64,000 bases of DNA from CAVPKN01 sp963832835 (GTDB taxonomy: Bacteria; Chlamydiota; Chlamydiia; Chlamydiales; JAAKFR01), in contig CAWHVD010000001.1 in NCBI GenBank assembly GCA_963832835.1, positions 1,922,001 through 1,986,000 of the forward strand, given 5' to 3'. A program made the position numbers and the translations under genes. Below the pieces are notes generated by a model that was given only the letters and a program-made list of their open reading frames with translations, ran no database searches and was not told the origin of the DNA. Of this stretch, positions 9,667-17,837 are shown in pieces. Every line of letters begins with the position of its first letter. Position 1 is the first letter of the stretch.

Positions 9667-11028
9667 GTGCTTTAGCTCTTCTTGGGCAACTTTATCAAAG
9701 AAGATACGCGTTTCGCTTGTCACAACTCCAGCTAACGCAATAATGCCTATCAGGTTAGGTAATGCCATAAAAGCATTGGCGATATCGGCAAGCGCCCATA
9801 CCATATCCAAGGGGATGATGACTCCCAAGAAAACAAATACAGAGAAAATCAAGCGGTAAAATAAAATCGCTTTCACTCCAAACAGGTACTCACAACATTT
9901 CTCACCATAATACGCCCATCCGACAATCGTGGAATATCCAAATAAGATACTACCGATTACAACCATGATCCCTCCCACATGAGGAAGCGCCGTTTCAAAA
10001 GCAGCGATGGTCAAGGGTACTCCATTGAGCACCCTTCCGCTAGATCCAAATTGCCCAAGAACATGGGTCACTGCAATGGCAAGCCCTGTAAAAGTACAAA
10101 CCACTGTAGAAAGGAATGCGCCGGTCATGGAAATCAATGCTTGACGTCCGGGTAGATCCGTTTTTGCAGCAGCAGCAGCAATAGGAGCTGTGCCAAGACC
10201 CGATTCGTTAGAAAATACCCCTCTTGAGACCCCCATCTGGATAGCCATCATGATCGTTGATCCGGCAAAACCACCAACTGCCGCTTGTCCAGTAAAAGCC
10301 GTAGTAAAAATACGCTCGAAAGCTGCTGGGATTGCATCAAAACGGAGTACTAGAATGGCCACACTCCCCATAATGTAAAACAGGGCCATGAAAGGGACAA
10401 GAAAGGATGTGACCCCACCGATCGATTTAATCCCTCCGATCAAGACAAGACCCGTGCATACAGCTAGTACTACTCCGGTAATCCACACGTCGACTCCAAA
10501 GGATGCATGAATGGCTGCAGAAATGGAATTGGATTGTACGATATTCCCGGTAAACAGCGTGGTGATCGTACCAAAAAAAGCAAAGGCCATAGCCAGCCAT
10601 TTCCAGTTCAATCCCCTTTCAATGTAGTACATCGGACCACCTGCCATTTCGCCTCGGGCATCCACAACACGGTATTTGACCGCAAGGATCGCTTCGGCAT
10701 ATTTAGTAGCCATACCGATCAGCGAAGTGACCCAAAGCCAAAATAGAGATCCTAGTCCCCCCATAGCAATTGCAGTTGCAACGCCGGCAATATTGCCTAT
10801 CCCGATAGTTGCTGCCAGTGCTGTCATCAAAGCTTGGAAATGAGAAATATCTCCTTCAGACTGATCATCATGGCGGGTGAAGGCCAACTTAAGAGAGTAA
10901 AACAAGCGCCTAAATTGTATCCCCCGCAGGATATATGTGAGGTAAAGTCCAGTGCCAACTAGGATTACAAAAAGAGGCTTCCAGACCCACTCATCGACTT
11001 TTGTTAACCAATAAAGATACGATTCCAT
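9658..11028 (-). CDS. Alanine/glycine:cation symporter family protein (AGCS)
   Basis: A secondary transporter of the AGCS (DagA/AlsT) family that imports small neutral amino acids with Na+ or H+. The roughly 456 residues carry about ten hydrophobic segments. Family motifs are visible: ATIGIGNIAGVATAIAMGG near the N-terminus, then KYAEAILAVKYRV, AGGPMYYIERGL and FSNESGLGTAPIAAAAAKT. I chose the ATG at 11028 (MESYLYW) because the longer frame starts at a GTG lying inside the adjacent R1 repeat, so those nine residues would be repeat-derived. Import of host amino acids fits an obligate intracellular lifestyle. The gene is convergent with the small membrane protein and is followed upstream by three R1 copies. 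Confidence 0.93.
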   Translation of the reverse strand: MESYLYWLTKVDEWVWKPLFVILVGTGLYLTYILRGIQFRRLFYSLKLAFTRHDDQSEGDISHFQALMTALAATIGIGNIAGVATAIAMGGLGSLFWLWVTSLIGMATKYAEAILAVKYRVVDARGEMAGGPMYYIERGLNWKWLAMAFAFFGTITTLFTGNIVQSNSISAAIHASFGVDVWITGVVLAVCTGLVLIGGIKSIGGVTSFLVPFMALFYIMGSVAILVLRFDAIPAAFERIFTTAFTGQAAVGGFAGSTIMMAIQMGVSRGVFSNESGLGTAPIAAAAAKTDLPGRQALISMTGAFLSTVVCTFTGLAIAVTHVLGQFGSSGRVLNGVPLTIAAFETALPHVGGIMVVIGSILFGYSTIVGWAYYGEKCCEYLFGVKAILFYRLIFSVFVFLGVIIPLDMVWALADIANAFMALPNLIGIIALAGVVTSETRIFFDKVAQEELKHST

Positions 11029-11043
11029 AAGCGAACAAACTTT

Positions 11044-11158
11044 GTGACTATTCACGAGCCAGCAGAATCTTTAAGGCAGGCCCACTTTGCCAAGCTGGGA
11101 GTGGATAGTCACCACAGGGAGGCTTTTAACCAAAAAGCTGGATTACCTGAATGGTTAC
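11044..11158 (+). repeat. R1 MITE, copy a
   Basis: A 115-bp element starting GTGACTATTCAC and ending CCTGAATGGTTAC. It is flanked by the 8-bp direct repeat CAAACTTT at 11036-11043 and 11159-11166. The arm GTGGATAGTCAC at 11101-11112 can pair with the left end, so the first about 70 bp can fold into a hairpin. Confidence 0.85.
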
Positions 11159-11166
11159 CAAACTTT

Positions 11167-11281
11167 GTGACTATGCACGAGCCAGCAGAATCTTTAAGGC
11201 AGGCCCACTTTGCCAAGCTGGGAGTGGATAGTCACCACAGGGAGGCTTTTAACCGAAAAGCTGGATTACCTGAAGAGCTAC
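11167..11281 (+). repeat. R1 MITE, copy b
   Basis: Near-identical to copy a and in tandem with it, sharing the CAAACTTT direct repeat (11159-11166 and 11282-11289). The 3' end reads GAAGAGCTAC, a diverged form of GAATAGTTAC. Tandem arrangement with a shared target repeat suggests unequal recombination or insertion next to an existing copy. Confidence 0.85.
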
Positions 11282-11353
11282 CAAACTTTATACCTTGCGA
11301 AAAGGATATATTAAAAGCGAAATAGACCGTAACCACATTGTGACAACCACATT

Positions 11354-11468
11354 GTGACTATTCACGAGCCAGCAGAATCTTTAAGGCAAGCACACTTTGC
11401 CAAGCTGGGAGTGGATGGTCACCACAGGGAGGCTTTTAACCGAAAAGCTGGATTACCTGAATAGTTAC
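11354..11468 (+). repeat. R1 MITE, copy c
   Basis: A full 115-bp copy with a perfect 8-bp direct repeat ACCACATT at 11346-11353 and 11469-11476. A third ACCACATT lies at 11332-11339, flanked by GTAAC and GTGAC, which looks like the footprint of a lost neighbouring copy. Together with copies a and b it fills most of the gap between the symporter and the DAHP synthase; nothing else is recognised in that gap. Confidence 0.87.
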
Positions 11469-11499
11469 ACCACATTCCCATAAACTCTCATATTTGATA

Positions 11500-12552
11500 A
11501 TGTGGCACAATATGACACTGGTATCACTGGAACCGGACACGCTCGAGAGTGCATTGCCTGTCCCCGAAGAGATTCAACAAGAAATTCCTTTAACTTCGAC
11601 GCACGCCTCCTTTGTAAGGAGCTCGCGCGATGCAATAGAGGCCATTTTAAATGGATGGGACACGCGTCTGCTTCTGATCACCGGCCCCTGCTCTATCCAC
11701 GACCCGGATGCCGCACTCGAATACGGCCGGAGACTATCGAAGCTTGCAGACCATGTTTCAGACCGGTTTTTAGTGGTCATGCGTACCTATATTGAAAAGC
11801 CTCGTTCGATTCTTGGCTGGAAGGGGATGCTCTATGACCCAGCAATCGATGGTACACATCAATTAGTAAAAGGGATCCGACTGACGCGGAAACTGCTAGC
11901 GGATTTGGCCGATCTGCGCATTCCGACAGGCTGTGAGCTTCTAGAGATCAATACAGCTCACTACTATACCGATCTACTCTCTTGGGGTTGTGTGGGAGCC
12001 CGTACCTCCTCTTCCCCGCTTCATCGACAAATGGCTTCAAACCTCAATTTACCTATGGGGTTCAAAAACAGCACAGACGGAAACATCGACACTGCAATTC
12101 ATGGAATTTTGTCTGCTGAGAGCCCGCATGTCTACATGGGCCTTTCCCCTTCAGGTCAAATGGTCCGCGTCCAATCCGAAGGAAACCCTCTTTGCCATGT
12201 CGTGCTCAGAGGTAGTCTACAGGGGCCTAATTATCACCCCCAAGCCGTCCAGATGGCTATCCAAAAATGTAGGCAAGCCCAAGTCTGCAGTAAATTGATG
12301 ATCGATTGCTCGCATGATAACTGTGGGAAAAATCCTGAACAACAAGAACGGGTTTTTCTTTCTGTCGTTCAACAAATCTTAGATGGGAATACCCATATCG
12401 CAGGAATGATGCTTGAAAGTCACCTGAACAGCGGCTCTCAAGAGATAGCTTTCCCCTTGCGCTACGGCGTATCGATCACTGACCCCTGCATGGACTGGCA
12501 AACTACCGAAAGACTAGTCCTACAAGCCCACTCCCAGCTTAGGCAATCTTAA
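11500..12552 (+). CDS. aroF: Class I 3-deoxy-7-phosphoheptulonate (DAHP) synthase, AroF/G/H type
   Basis: Catalyses the first step of the shikimate pathway, condensing phosphoenolpyruvate and erythrose 4-phosphate. About 350 residues, the normal length for the E. coli AroF/G/H class. Motifs: LLLITGPCSIHDPDAALEYG, MRTYIEKPRSILGWKGMLYD, the GCVGARTSSSPLHRQMAS segment, LMIDCSHDNCGKNP and AGMMLESHLNSGSQ. These contain the expected substrate- and metal-binding residues. ATG starts exist at 11500 and 11512 and a TTG at 11494; none has a clear ribosome site. Its last codons are duplicated on the far side of the following IS element, so the stop region was the IS target. The gene starts soon after R1 copy c. 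Confidence 0.92.
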   Translation: MWHNMTLVSLEPDTLESALPVPEEIQQEIPLTSTHASFVRSSRDAIEAILNGWDTRLLLITGPCSIHDPDAALEYGRRLSKLADHVSDRFLVVMRTYIEKPRSILGWKGMLYDPAIDGTHQLVKGIRLTRKLLADLADLRIPTGCELLEINTAHYYTDLLSWGCVGARTSSSPLHRQMASNLNLPMGFKNSTDGNIDTAIHGILSAESPHVYMGLSPSGQMVRVQSEGNPLCHVVLRGSLQGPNYHPQAVQMAIQKCRQAQVCSKLMIDCSHDNCGKNPEQQERVFLSVVQQILDGNTHIAGMMLESHLNSGSQEIAFPLRYGVSITDPCMDWQTTERLVLQAHSQLRQS

Positions 12553-12610
12553 ACTTGAGAAAGGAAGGTCCTCCCACAAGGAAGGGTGATACGGCGGGAG
12601 GGGGATGTTA
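12541..12610 (+). repeat. Left copy of a 70-bp target duplication flanking an IS1634-type element
   Basis: Starts AGGCAATCTTAAACTTGAGA, which includes the final codons and stop of the DAHP synthase gene, and ends GGGGATGTTA. It recurs with a few differences at 14710-14780. It contains a CCTCCC...GGGAGG stem but no T-tract. Confidence 0.85.
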
Positions 12611-12682
12611 ACCCAAGTTCAGTGAGTTGCTCTCGAGAAAGGGAGCCGAAGTTTGTCGGATTTAACACTACAACTTGAAAAT

Positions 12683-14503
12683 TCAAAGAATAACTTTTTT
12701 ACTTTTTAAAATTTGTGTTGGTATCCCGAGAGACCTATAGACTCCTTTTTGATTTTCCTCTGCATTCGTTGTACTTCTATGATAGAGGATCTTGCCTTCT
12801 TTGGTTTTTGCTTGCATCGTCACACGTACCCGTTTAGACAACCAATTACGGACTGTCTCCCAATTATGTGAAAGACCCTGTTTTCGGAGTTGATATAGGC
12901 AACTTTGAATCAAATGGTAAGCCAACAGGGTAATCCAAAGATGTCCATCTACTCGATGTTCTTTTTGATGATAAACCGGACGCATCCCTAAAGAGGATTT
13001 CATAAACCGAAAGGCATCCTCTACGGTGCGAAGGGTGTTGTAGAGATTCCATAATTCTTTGGGCGAGAGTTTGATCAGATTTGTTCGTAGAAAATAATAG
13101 CCATTTAGCCTCTCACTTAGCTTAGCCGATTGCAGTTTCCAGGTAATGTGAAGAGCTGTAAGGCCATCGCTGGAAGGCTCCACGTGTATTTCGTAACATC
13201 CCGACACGTGACGATGTTTCTCCCTTAGCCTCCCTATCCTCTCTAATACTTTGATATATTTTTTTCTCCCCTTGGGCTTACCTAAGCCTTCATTGGCTTT
13301 TTTTAATTCCTCTTCAAACCGTTTCTGAAAGAGCTCTCTCATCTGGGTAGCAACTGCCAATTTGGCTTCAGACTCACAGTAAAGCCATTTCTCTTCTATT
13401 CCATCTTCTTGAATAAAGGCAGCTTTAACGTTTTTCCCAAGATCCCCCACTTCATCCATGGATCCTTCTATTTCAAGAGAGGGGGCCTTTTGCCTAGCCG
13501 ATACGATGTAGGTATAATGGTGGTCTCGCAACCATTTGAGATTCTCCTCTGTTGCAATACCGGCATCCAGGATAACTGTTGGTTTGAAAAGATCCTCAGG
13601 GTCGTGAAGCAGCTTTACGATCTGCTCTAGAGTGCTAGGTTCTGATATGTTTCCAGGAAAAAATGAGGAGCGTCTTGCAAAGCCATATTCATTGATCACG
13701 AGCCCTAGAGTGATCAGAGGAGAGTCGGTCCGTTTTTCTTTTGACCTACCATGCTTGGCTTTGGGGTTGCCTTTTGCCTGCCCTTCCATATAGGTATTGG
13801 TTAAATCGTACAGAATCATTGTACTTTGATAGCCATGAACTTGCTGCTGAAATACCTCCAGGTGTCTTTCCAATTCTTCTTTGTGATCCAATAATCGGTC
13901 GCTGATTTGGTAGAGGTGATCAGAGGATGTTTTTTGGAAATTGAAATCTATGAGCTCGCCAAGGCCACTGCTTTCCTCAAGCCACGCATGTGTCGCCCGT
14001 TCACTGGCTGGGAAGGTGGCCCTCCCAATGATTGTACCGAGCGCTAAGGACGCTTCTCTTTCTGAAAAACCCATCTCCCGTAATTTTTTTGGTATTTGAA
14101 GTTGAGTTGCACAGTGCAATAGAACATGCTCCACCCCTACTGTTCGAGGTTCGCTCTGTTCTATTGTATGGACATCTATTGTTTGGTATTCCTCCTCCTC
14201 TTCGCCTTTCATTTCCTGTTTTGGTTGGTCAGACAGATGACGAAGGAGCTCAGAGGCATACTTTCTGGCCAGCCGTTCTATTCTTGCAGGATAGGACAGA
14301 AAAGAGTTAATCCCTGTGAGGATTTCTTCTATCCGGTTGGCTAGAAGCTTGCTCTCCTGTTTATCCAGTTCGAGATCGGCGCCGAGGTTGAGGAGAATGC
14401 GTTGTCTTGGTCCTCGTTCTGTTCGGACCGATTCGATAAGCTGAAAATTGTAATATATTTTTTTTGTGTCAGGATGGGTGATGCGTGTTTTTCTGATAAA
14501 CAT
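12683..14503 (-). CDS. IS1634-type DDE transposase
   Basis: A 606-residue transposase for the surrounding element. The N-terminus (MFIRKTRITHPDTKKIYYNF) and length are typical of IS1634 transposases in the wider IS4 group. Likely DDE residues are Asp in MILYDLTNTYMEG, Asp in TVILDAGIATEENL and Glu in LRTVEDAFRFMKSSLG, the last followed by Lys at the distance expected for the IS4-type Y-R-E-K signature. The frame has no interruption, so the enzyme may be functional. The start at 14503 is an ATG. Confidence 0.93.
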   Translation of the reverse strand: MFIRKTRITHPDTKKIYYNFQLIESVRTERGPRQRILLNLGADLELDKQESKLLANRIEEILTGINSFLSYPARIERLARKYASELLRHLSDQPKQEMKGEEEEEYQTIDVHTIEQSEPRTVGVEHVLLHCATQLQIPKKLREMGFSEREASLALGTIIGRATFPASERATHAWLEESSGLGELIDFNFQKTSSDHLYQISDRLLDHKEELERHLEVFQQQVHGYQSTMILYDLTNTYMEGQAKGNPKAKHGRSKEKRTDSPLITLGLVINEYGFARRSSFFPGNISEPSTLEQIVKLLHDPEDLFKPTVILDAGIATEENLKWLRDHHYTYIVSARQKAPSLEIEGSMDEVGDLGKNVKAAFIQEDGIEEKWLYCESEAKLAVATQMRELFQKRFEEELKKANEGLGKPKGRKKYIKVLERIGRLREKHRHVSGCYEIHVEPSSDGLTALHITWKLQSAKLSERLNGYYFLRTNLIKLSPKELWNLYNTLRTVEDAFRFMKSSLGMRPVYHQKEHRVDGHLWITLLAYHLIQSCLYQLRKQGLSHNWETVRNWLSKRVRVTMQAKTKEGKILYHRSTTNAEENQKGVYRSLGIPTQILKSKKVIL

Positions 14504-14555
14504 GATGCGCAGTATACATCCCGCAGGATTTTTCTGATATATAAATAATTATTTT

Positions 14556-14681
14556 ATGAAAGATTTAGACACTACAAGACAATTGAAAATGCAATATATT
14601 GGTACTGAATTAGATAGAAAAAACAGGTTTATCAGAGATTTTTTAAATATGATTGATAATCAGCGTGTTACGCAGTTTTAA
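14556..14681 (+). CDS. Possible small ORF inside the IS1634 element
   Basis: A 41-codon frame between the transposase start and the right inverted end, divergent from the transposase. Its composition is rich in charged residues (TELDRKNRFIRDF). It has no clear ribosome site and could be chance or a passenger fragment. No function is suggested. The rest of 14504-14709 shows nothing recognisable. Confidence 0.2.
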   Translation: MKDLDTTRQLKMQYIGTELDRKNRFIRDFLNMIDNQRVTQF

Positions 14682-14709
14682 AGAAATTCATATAAAATGA
14701 ACTTGGGTT

Positions 14710-14780
14710 AGGCAATCTTAAACTTGAGAAAGGAAGGTCCCTCCCAAAAGGAAGGGTAATATGGCGGGAGGTGGATGTTA
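14710..14780 (+). repeat. Right copy of the 70-bp target duplication
   Basis: A 71-bp copy of 12541-12610 with one extra C in the GGTCCCTCCC stretch and several substitutions. It restores the AGGCAATCTTAA sequence of the DAHP synthase 3' end downstream of the IS. Confidence 0.85.
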
Positions 14781-14788
14781 ATCAATTT

Positions 14789-14881
14789 TCAGAGGTAGCA
14801 TAGAGAATTCCTGAAACGCCACCGACTAATACCCCTATGTTCTATAGAAAGTTGTAATACATCCTGTTCGCTCATCATCAT
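14789..14881 (-). CDS. Possible small ORF with strong ribosome site, perhaps frameshifted
   Basis: Thirty codons starting MMMSEQDVLQLSIEHRG, preceded by GAGGAAG at an ideal distance, just downstream of the immunity-like gene. In another frame the same DNA gives GVLVGGVSGILYATSEN and a stop, which looks more protein-like, so a frameshift may have broken a longer short peptide. It ends next to the IS target duplication. This is tentative. Confidence 0.25.
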   Translation of the reverse strand: MMMSEQDVLQLSIEHRGISRWRFRNSLCYL

Positions 14882-14937
14882 TTCTTCCTCTCATTAAGTT
14901 TTCTCTGCATTTTATACTGGTCAGTTGCAAGAATTTT

Positions 14938-15267
14938 TTATTGTGGATCGACAAACGGCTCTTTGCGTGCATAGATTGTATATTTCTCTTTTGGGAGAGG
15001 ATTAGGATAGTCGCACCGAATGACTTCAAAATCCGCTTCCGGATCGATGGGAAAATCAGCATGCACTTCTGTAGCAATGCATGAATAATGTTCTTCAATG
15101 ACTGCACTAACCTCACCATGGTGATAAAACATAATCCAAGCAATCTCGTCACCAGGTTCCCATTTTAAAATCACCTTACGTAGTGACGGTATGACTTCAC
15201 CAAAAAGAGCCCTGGTAATGGAGAGTTCCAAACCTCTTACAATCACTATATCTTCTTGATTCAACAT
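14938..15267 (-). CDS. Putative immunity protein for the adjacent Ntox50-like toxin
   Basis: A 109-residue acidic protein. The pattern ITRALFGEVIPSLRKVILKW, then YHHGEVSAVIEEHY and CIATEVHADFP, resembles a family of small proteins often placed after polymorphic-toxin genes; I recall this from general knowledge and cannot name a Pfam entry with certainty. The ATG at 15267 overlaps the stop of the upstream toxin fragment (TAATG), so the two are translationally coupled, the usual arrangement of a toxin and its immunity gene. An AGGAG site lies about nine bases upstream. It would bind and neutralise the toxin in the producing cell. The toxin is decayed while this gene looks intact. Confidence 0.55.
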   Translation of the reverse strand: MLNQEDIVIVRGLELSITRALFGEVIPSLRKVILKWEPGDEIAWIMFYHHGEVSAVIEEHYSCIATEVHADFPIDPEADFEVIRCDYPNPLPKEKYTIYARKEPFVDPQ

Positions 15268-15626
15268 TATTTTTTTCTCCTGTCAAGCATTCTTTTCAAT
15301 TTATTGGGATCAACCGGCACAACATGGTAACCTCCACTCATGTCATAATGGATATCTCCAATAGAAGTGAGCACGCGGGTTTTTGTATCTCGATCAACAT
15401 GAATCCCAATGATTTCATCAAAAGCAACCGTCTCTTTATATCCCGCTTCCCCGAAGGAAAACCGGGTAGGTACACCTTCGCCTAACTTGGGTTTCACTAA
15501 TTCCTCTAGACGTTGTACTGAAATCGTTAATTCGCCTTTACCCGCACCTGCATCAAAGTTATTGGCTCCGGGGATATGCTTTTCTTGTTGCCCTAGATGC
15601 AGCTTGCGACGAAATGGACTGCCGAA
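15267..15626 (-). pseudogene. C-terminal Ntox50-like toxin domain, out of frame with its N-terminal part
   Basis: An open frame of about 119 codons after a TGA at 15627-15629. It reads LGQQEKHIPGANNF, then GKGELTISV, and ends GDIHYDMSGGYHVVPVDP and a Lys/Arg-rich tail. The KHI-G-NN-F start and the IHY...GYHVVP end are hallmarks I associate with the 'bacterial toxin 50' C-terminal module of polymorphic toxins. The only usual start codon in the frame is GTG at 15497, which would drop the N-terminal conserved residues, so this is not a complete gene. The overlapping TPR gene upstream is in another frame, and the two probably were one protein before an internal deletion or frameshift. Confidence 0.6.
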
Positions 15627-17158
15627 TCACAACCCCCTTTGATACAACCTAAACCGACTCCAATTGAAAACACAAAATGCTGATAGTTTGGGTCATCTAA
15701 GAAAGTAGGGCGCATGTCGCTTGTGAGGTAATCAGACAGGGCACATTGTAAATTACCGGTCTCAAAATAGGCGACAGCCCGTTCAAAAAAGGCTTCTTTG
15801 TGTTGAGGGTCTTTTTGGATGGCTTTTGTAAGGGAAGTAATAGCTTCGTCATAGCAGAGCAGCTCATTTAAAAGCCTCCCTTCCTGAAGATAGAGGTCTG
15901 AAGTAAGAAATGATTGAAGATTGTTAGCTTCGGCATAAGCAATCCATTGTCTGATGTCATCGAACGACTCTAAAAAAGCTCCTGTGTGAAAGTGCAGCAT
16001 TCCACGCTCATAGTAGATCTTGGGATGGGGATGTTTTTTAAGACATTTTGTATATTGCATTTGAAAGTAACGGATCATCTCATCTGTGGCTGCAAGAAGG
16101 TTTTGATGCACGATTTGATGCTCGGCAGATGGCAAATTTGTAGAACTGAATTGATCGATAGCATGGAAAATTTGATAATATTGGGAATAAAAATAGGCAT
16201 GAATAATCAGGCCTCGAGCAAATTCTGCGTTGATACTATAATTTAAATAAGGGCTGAATTTCTTGGCCTTCATTTCCTGTTTCAAGCTCGTGAAATCTGC
16301 AAGCCATTCCAAAACCAGGCTGGCCGTAAAGCTGATGTTGCTTGCCCAATTTAAGCAATGAGGCCAATAACAAGTGCAAGTTCGATTGGTATCGAGATAG
16401 CTTAAGAATTGTTCAAAAAAAGGAAAGTAAGTTTGGTAACTCCAATTGAAATATCCAGGAAAAATAGAGTGTTGCGTACAGAAATGCCACTGAGGGATTT
16501 TTTTTTTAAATGCCTTACAATATTTTCCAAAAGTATTGTGATGTTCAAGCTCTCCTACGTAGACTCTGTGCCATTCTCCTGCCTTTAGGCAAGAACATCG
16601 ATATAGCATCAAACCATCACCTCCGGACCATCCGCGGTATTGGCCATACCCAAGTGTTTCAGGGTGGTAGTAGTCTCTGATAATGGTATCACCACAAATT
16701 GTGCAATGTCCATGGTCGCACGTATCATATGCACTGGTATTTTTAGGAAAAAGGCGCCATTTTTCTCCGATACGCTCGATCAATGTGGTGTCGATCCAAG
16801 CCAGCGAATTTCCATCTCGCAGAAACTCTAACTCGAGATTGCCTTCGTCATCTGATTTCCAGCAGGAACACCCTTTTGGATCGTTGATCAGATGGTTGAG
16901 ACAGAAATATGGCCACATTGTGTCATAAATTTCAGGAATGAACTGACCATCATTAGGCCCTTCGGGTTCATAATTCTCAATTTTTTCCAGCCGTTGACAT
17001 AATTGCGCATATTTTTTTGCGTACTTTTCTCCACTATTGAGTAAAAAATCGAGATTTTCAGATGATTTAAGTGGAGCTGGACAGCAAACCAATAGCAGGG
17101 GACAAATCCAGTTAAAAATATGATACATGGCAAGTTGAAATGATTGTGAACAGGCCAT
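15593..17158 (-). CDS. TPR-containing exported protein, probable truncated polymorphic toxin N-terminal region
   Basis: About 521 residues from the ATG at 17158; a longer frame starts at a TTG at 17185. The N-terminus has a hydrophobic signal-like segment (MYHIFNWICPLLLVCCPAP). A Cys/His/Trp-rich middle region (CDHGHCTICGDTI, CTCYWPHCLNW) suggests disulfides or metal binding. The last third is TPR-like (SLTKAIQKDPQHKEAFFERA). It ends FSIGVGLGCIKGGCDSAV followed by nine out-of-place residues, exactly where the toxin frame begins. I infer that the original protein continued into a pre-toxin region and then the Ntox50-like domain, and that a deletion fused the two out of frame. It may still be expressed as a shortened exported protein. 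Confidence 0.65.
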   Translation of the reverse strand: MACSQSFQLAMYHIFNWICPLLLVCCPAPLKSSENLDFLLNSGEKYAKKYAQLCQRLEKIENYEPEGPNDGQFIPEIYDTMWPYFCLNHLINDPKGCSCWKSDDEGNLELEFLRDGNSLAWIDTTLIERIGEKWRLFPKNTSAYDTCDHGHCTICGDTIIRDYYHPETLGYGQYRGWSGGDGLMLYRCSCLKAGEWHRVYVGELEHHNTFGKYCKAFKKKIPQWHFCTQHSIFPGYFNWSYQTYFPFFEQFLSYLDTNRTCTCYWPHCLNWASNISFTASLVLEWLADFTSLKQEMKAKKFSPYLNYSINAEFARGLIIHAYFYSQYYQIFHAIDQFSSTNLPSAEHQIVHQNLLAATDEMIRYFQMQYTKCLKKHPHPKIYYERGMLHFHTGAFLESFDDIRQWIAYAEANNLQSFLTSDLYLQEGRLLNELLCYDEAITSLTKAIQKDPQHKEAFFERAVAYFETGNLQCALSDYLTSDMRPTFLDDPNYQHFVFSIGVGLGCIKGGCDSAVHFVASCI

Positions 17159-17322
17159 TAAGATCTGCGAATTATTTTTTGTCAAGCATGCAGCCTGGTG
17201 GCGGGTGCAATTTCACTCGATAGACTTTTGGCTGCTGAGAAGCGATATTCACAGACGTGATAAAAATCGAGAAGATAGGACCCTTGCTGTTTCTTACCTC
17301 ATGGAATGCAGGGAGAGGATTG

Positions 17323-17811
17323 TTAGTTTTCGGAAGATATCTCTATAAGATCTGTCCAAAGGTAGTGGGTCCAGTCATCGAGGATTTCACCAGCGCGGAT
17401 CAGTTCGGCTTTGAAGGCTAATATGCCTTCGCGGCACCAGTAATCTTGATTGATGAGCCGGTGGATTTTCCACCCTTTCCGCTTTTCTATGGGCATATTG
17501 AGGGTTTCTATTTCGCGGTTGCCATAACGTACTTGTAGGCGCAGAAAGATAGGTTCGGAGCCCATCATGCAACTGCGCGGGAGATTCCAGCGCACAATGA
17601 CTTGCTGGCCATAATAACACTCTCTGTTGGGATCTGGTGTGTTTACTCTCTCGGAGGCAAGATGCTGGGGATACAAGTATTCAGAGCGACACGTCACATA
17701 CCGGCCCTGACACCCTCCTAAGAAATTGCCCAGAAAGATGAGAAAAAGACAATAGGTGGATTTTTTTACCGCTGAGGACGCAGAGAGATAAACAAAAATG
17801 GGGTGTTTCAA
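17323..17811 (-). CDS. Hypothetical lipoprotein
   Basis: 162 residues as read from a TTG at 17811. A basic pair KK is followed by a hydrophobic run and the lipobox LGGC near residue 34, so the mature protein would be lipid-anchored. The mature part has several Cys and Trp residues and no motif I recognise. The first about 16 codons are read from a dispersed sequence (ACCGCTGAGGACGCAGAGAG) of a type found at two other places in the window, so the true start is uncertain and the 5' end may have been altered by that repeat. There is no clear ribosome site. It stands alone between the toxin remnant and the V-ATPase operon. Confidence 0.6.
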   Translation of the reverse strand: MKHPIFVYLSASSAVKKSTYCLFLIFLGNFLGGCQGRYVTCRSEYLYPQHLASERVNTPDPNRECYYGQQVIVRWNLPRSCMMGSEPIFLRLQVRYGNREIETLNMPIEKRKGWKIHRLINQDYWCREGILAFKAELIRAGEILDDWTHYLWTDLIEISSEN

Positions 17812-17837
17812 TTTAATTGAGTCCTAATAGACTTGTC

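Larger units (their letters stand above)
12611..14709. mobile_element. IS1634-family insertion sequence
   Basis: A roughly 2.1-kb element bounded by short inverted ends ACCCAAGTTCA (12611-12621) and TGAACTTGGGT (14698-14708). It carries one long transposase gene on the minus strand. The 70/71-bp direct repeat outside the ends fits the long, variable target duplications for which IS1634/IS1549-type elements are known. The two copies of the repeat have diverged and differ by one indel, so the insertion is not very recent, though the transposase frame is intact. Confidence 0.85.

Noticed and set aside
11044..11325. 93-codon open frame across R1 copies a and b
   Set aside because: It is entirely repeat-derived, its two halves repeat each other, and it includes the target duplications. 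It is not a gene.
12541..12610. CCTCCC/GGGAGG stem as terminator of the DAHP synthase gene
   Set aside because: There is no T-tract, and the repeat is better explained as an IS target duplication.
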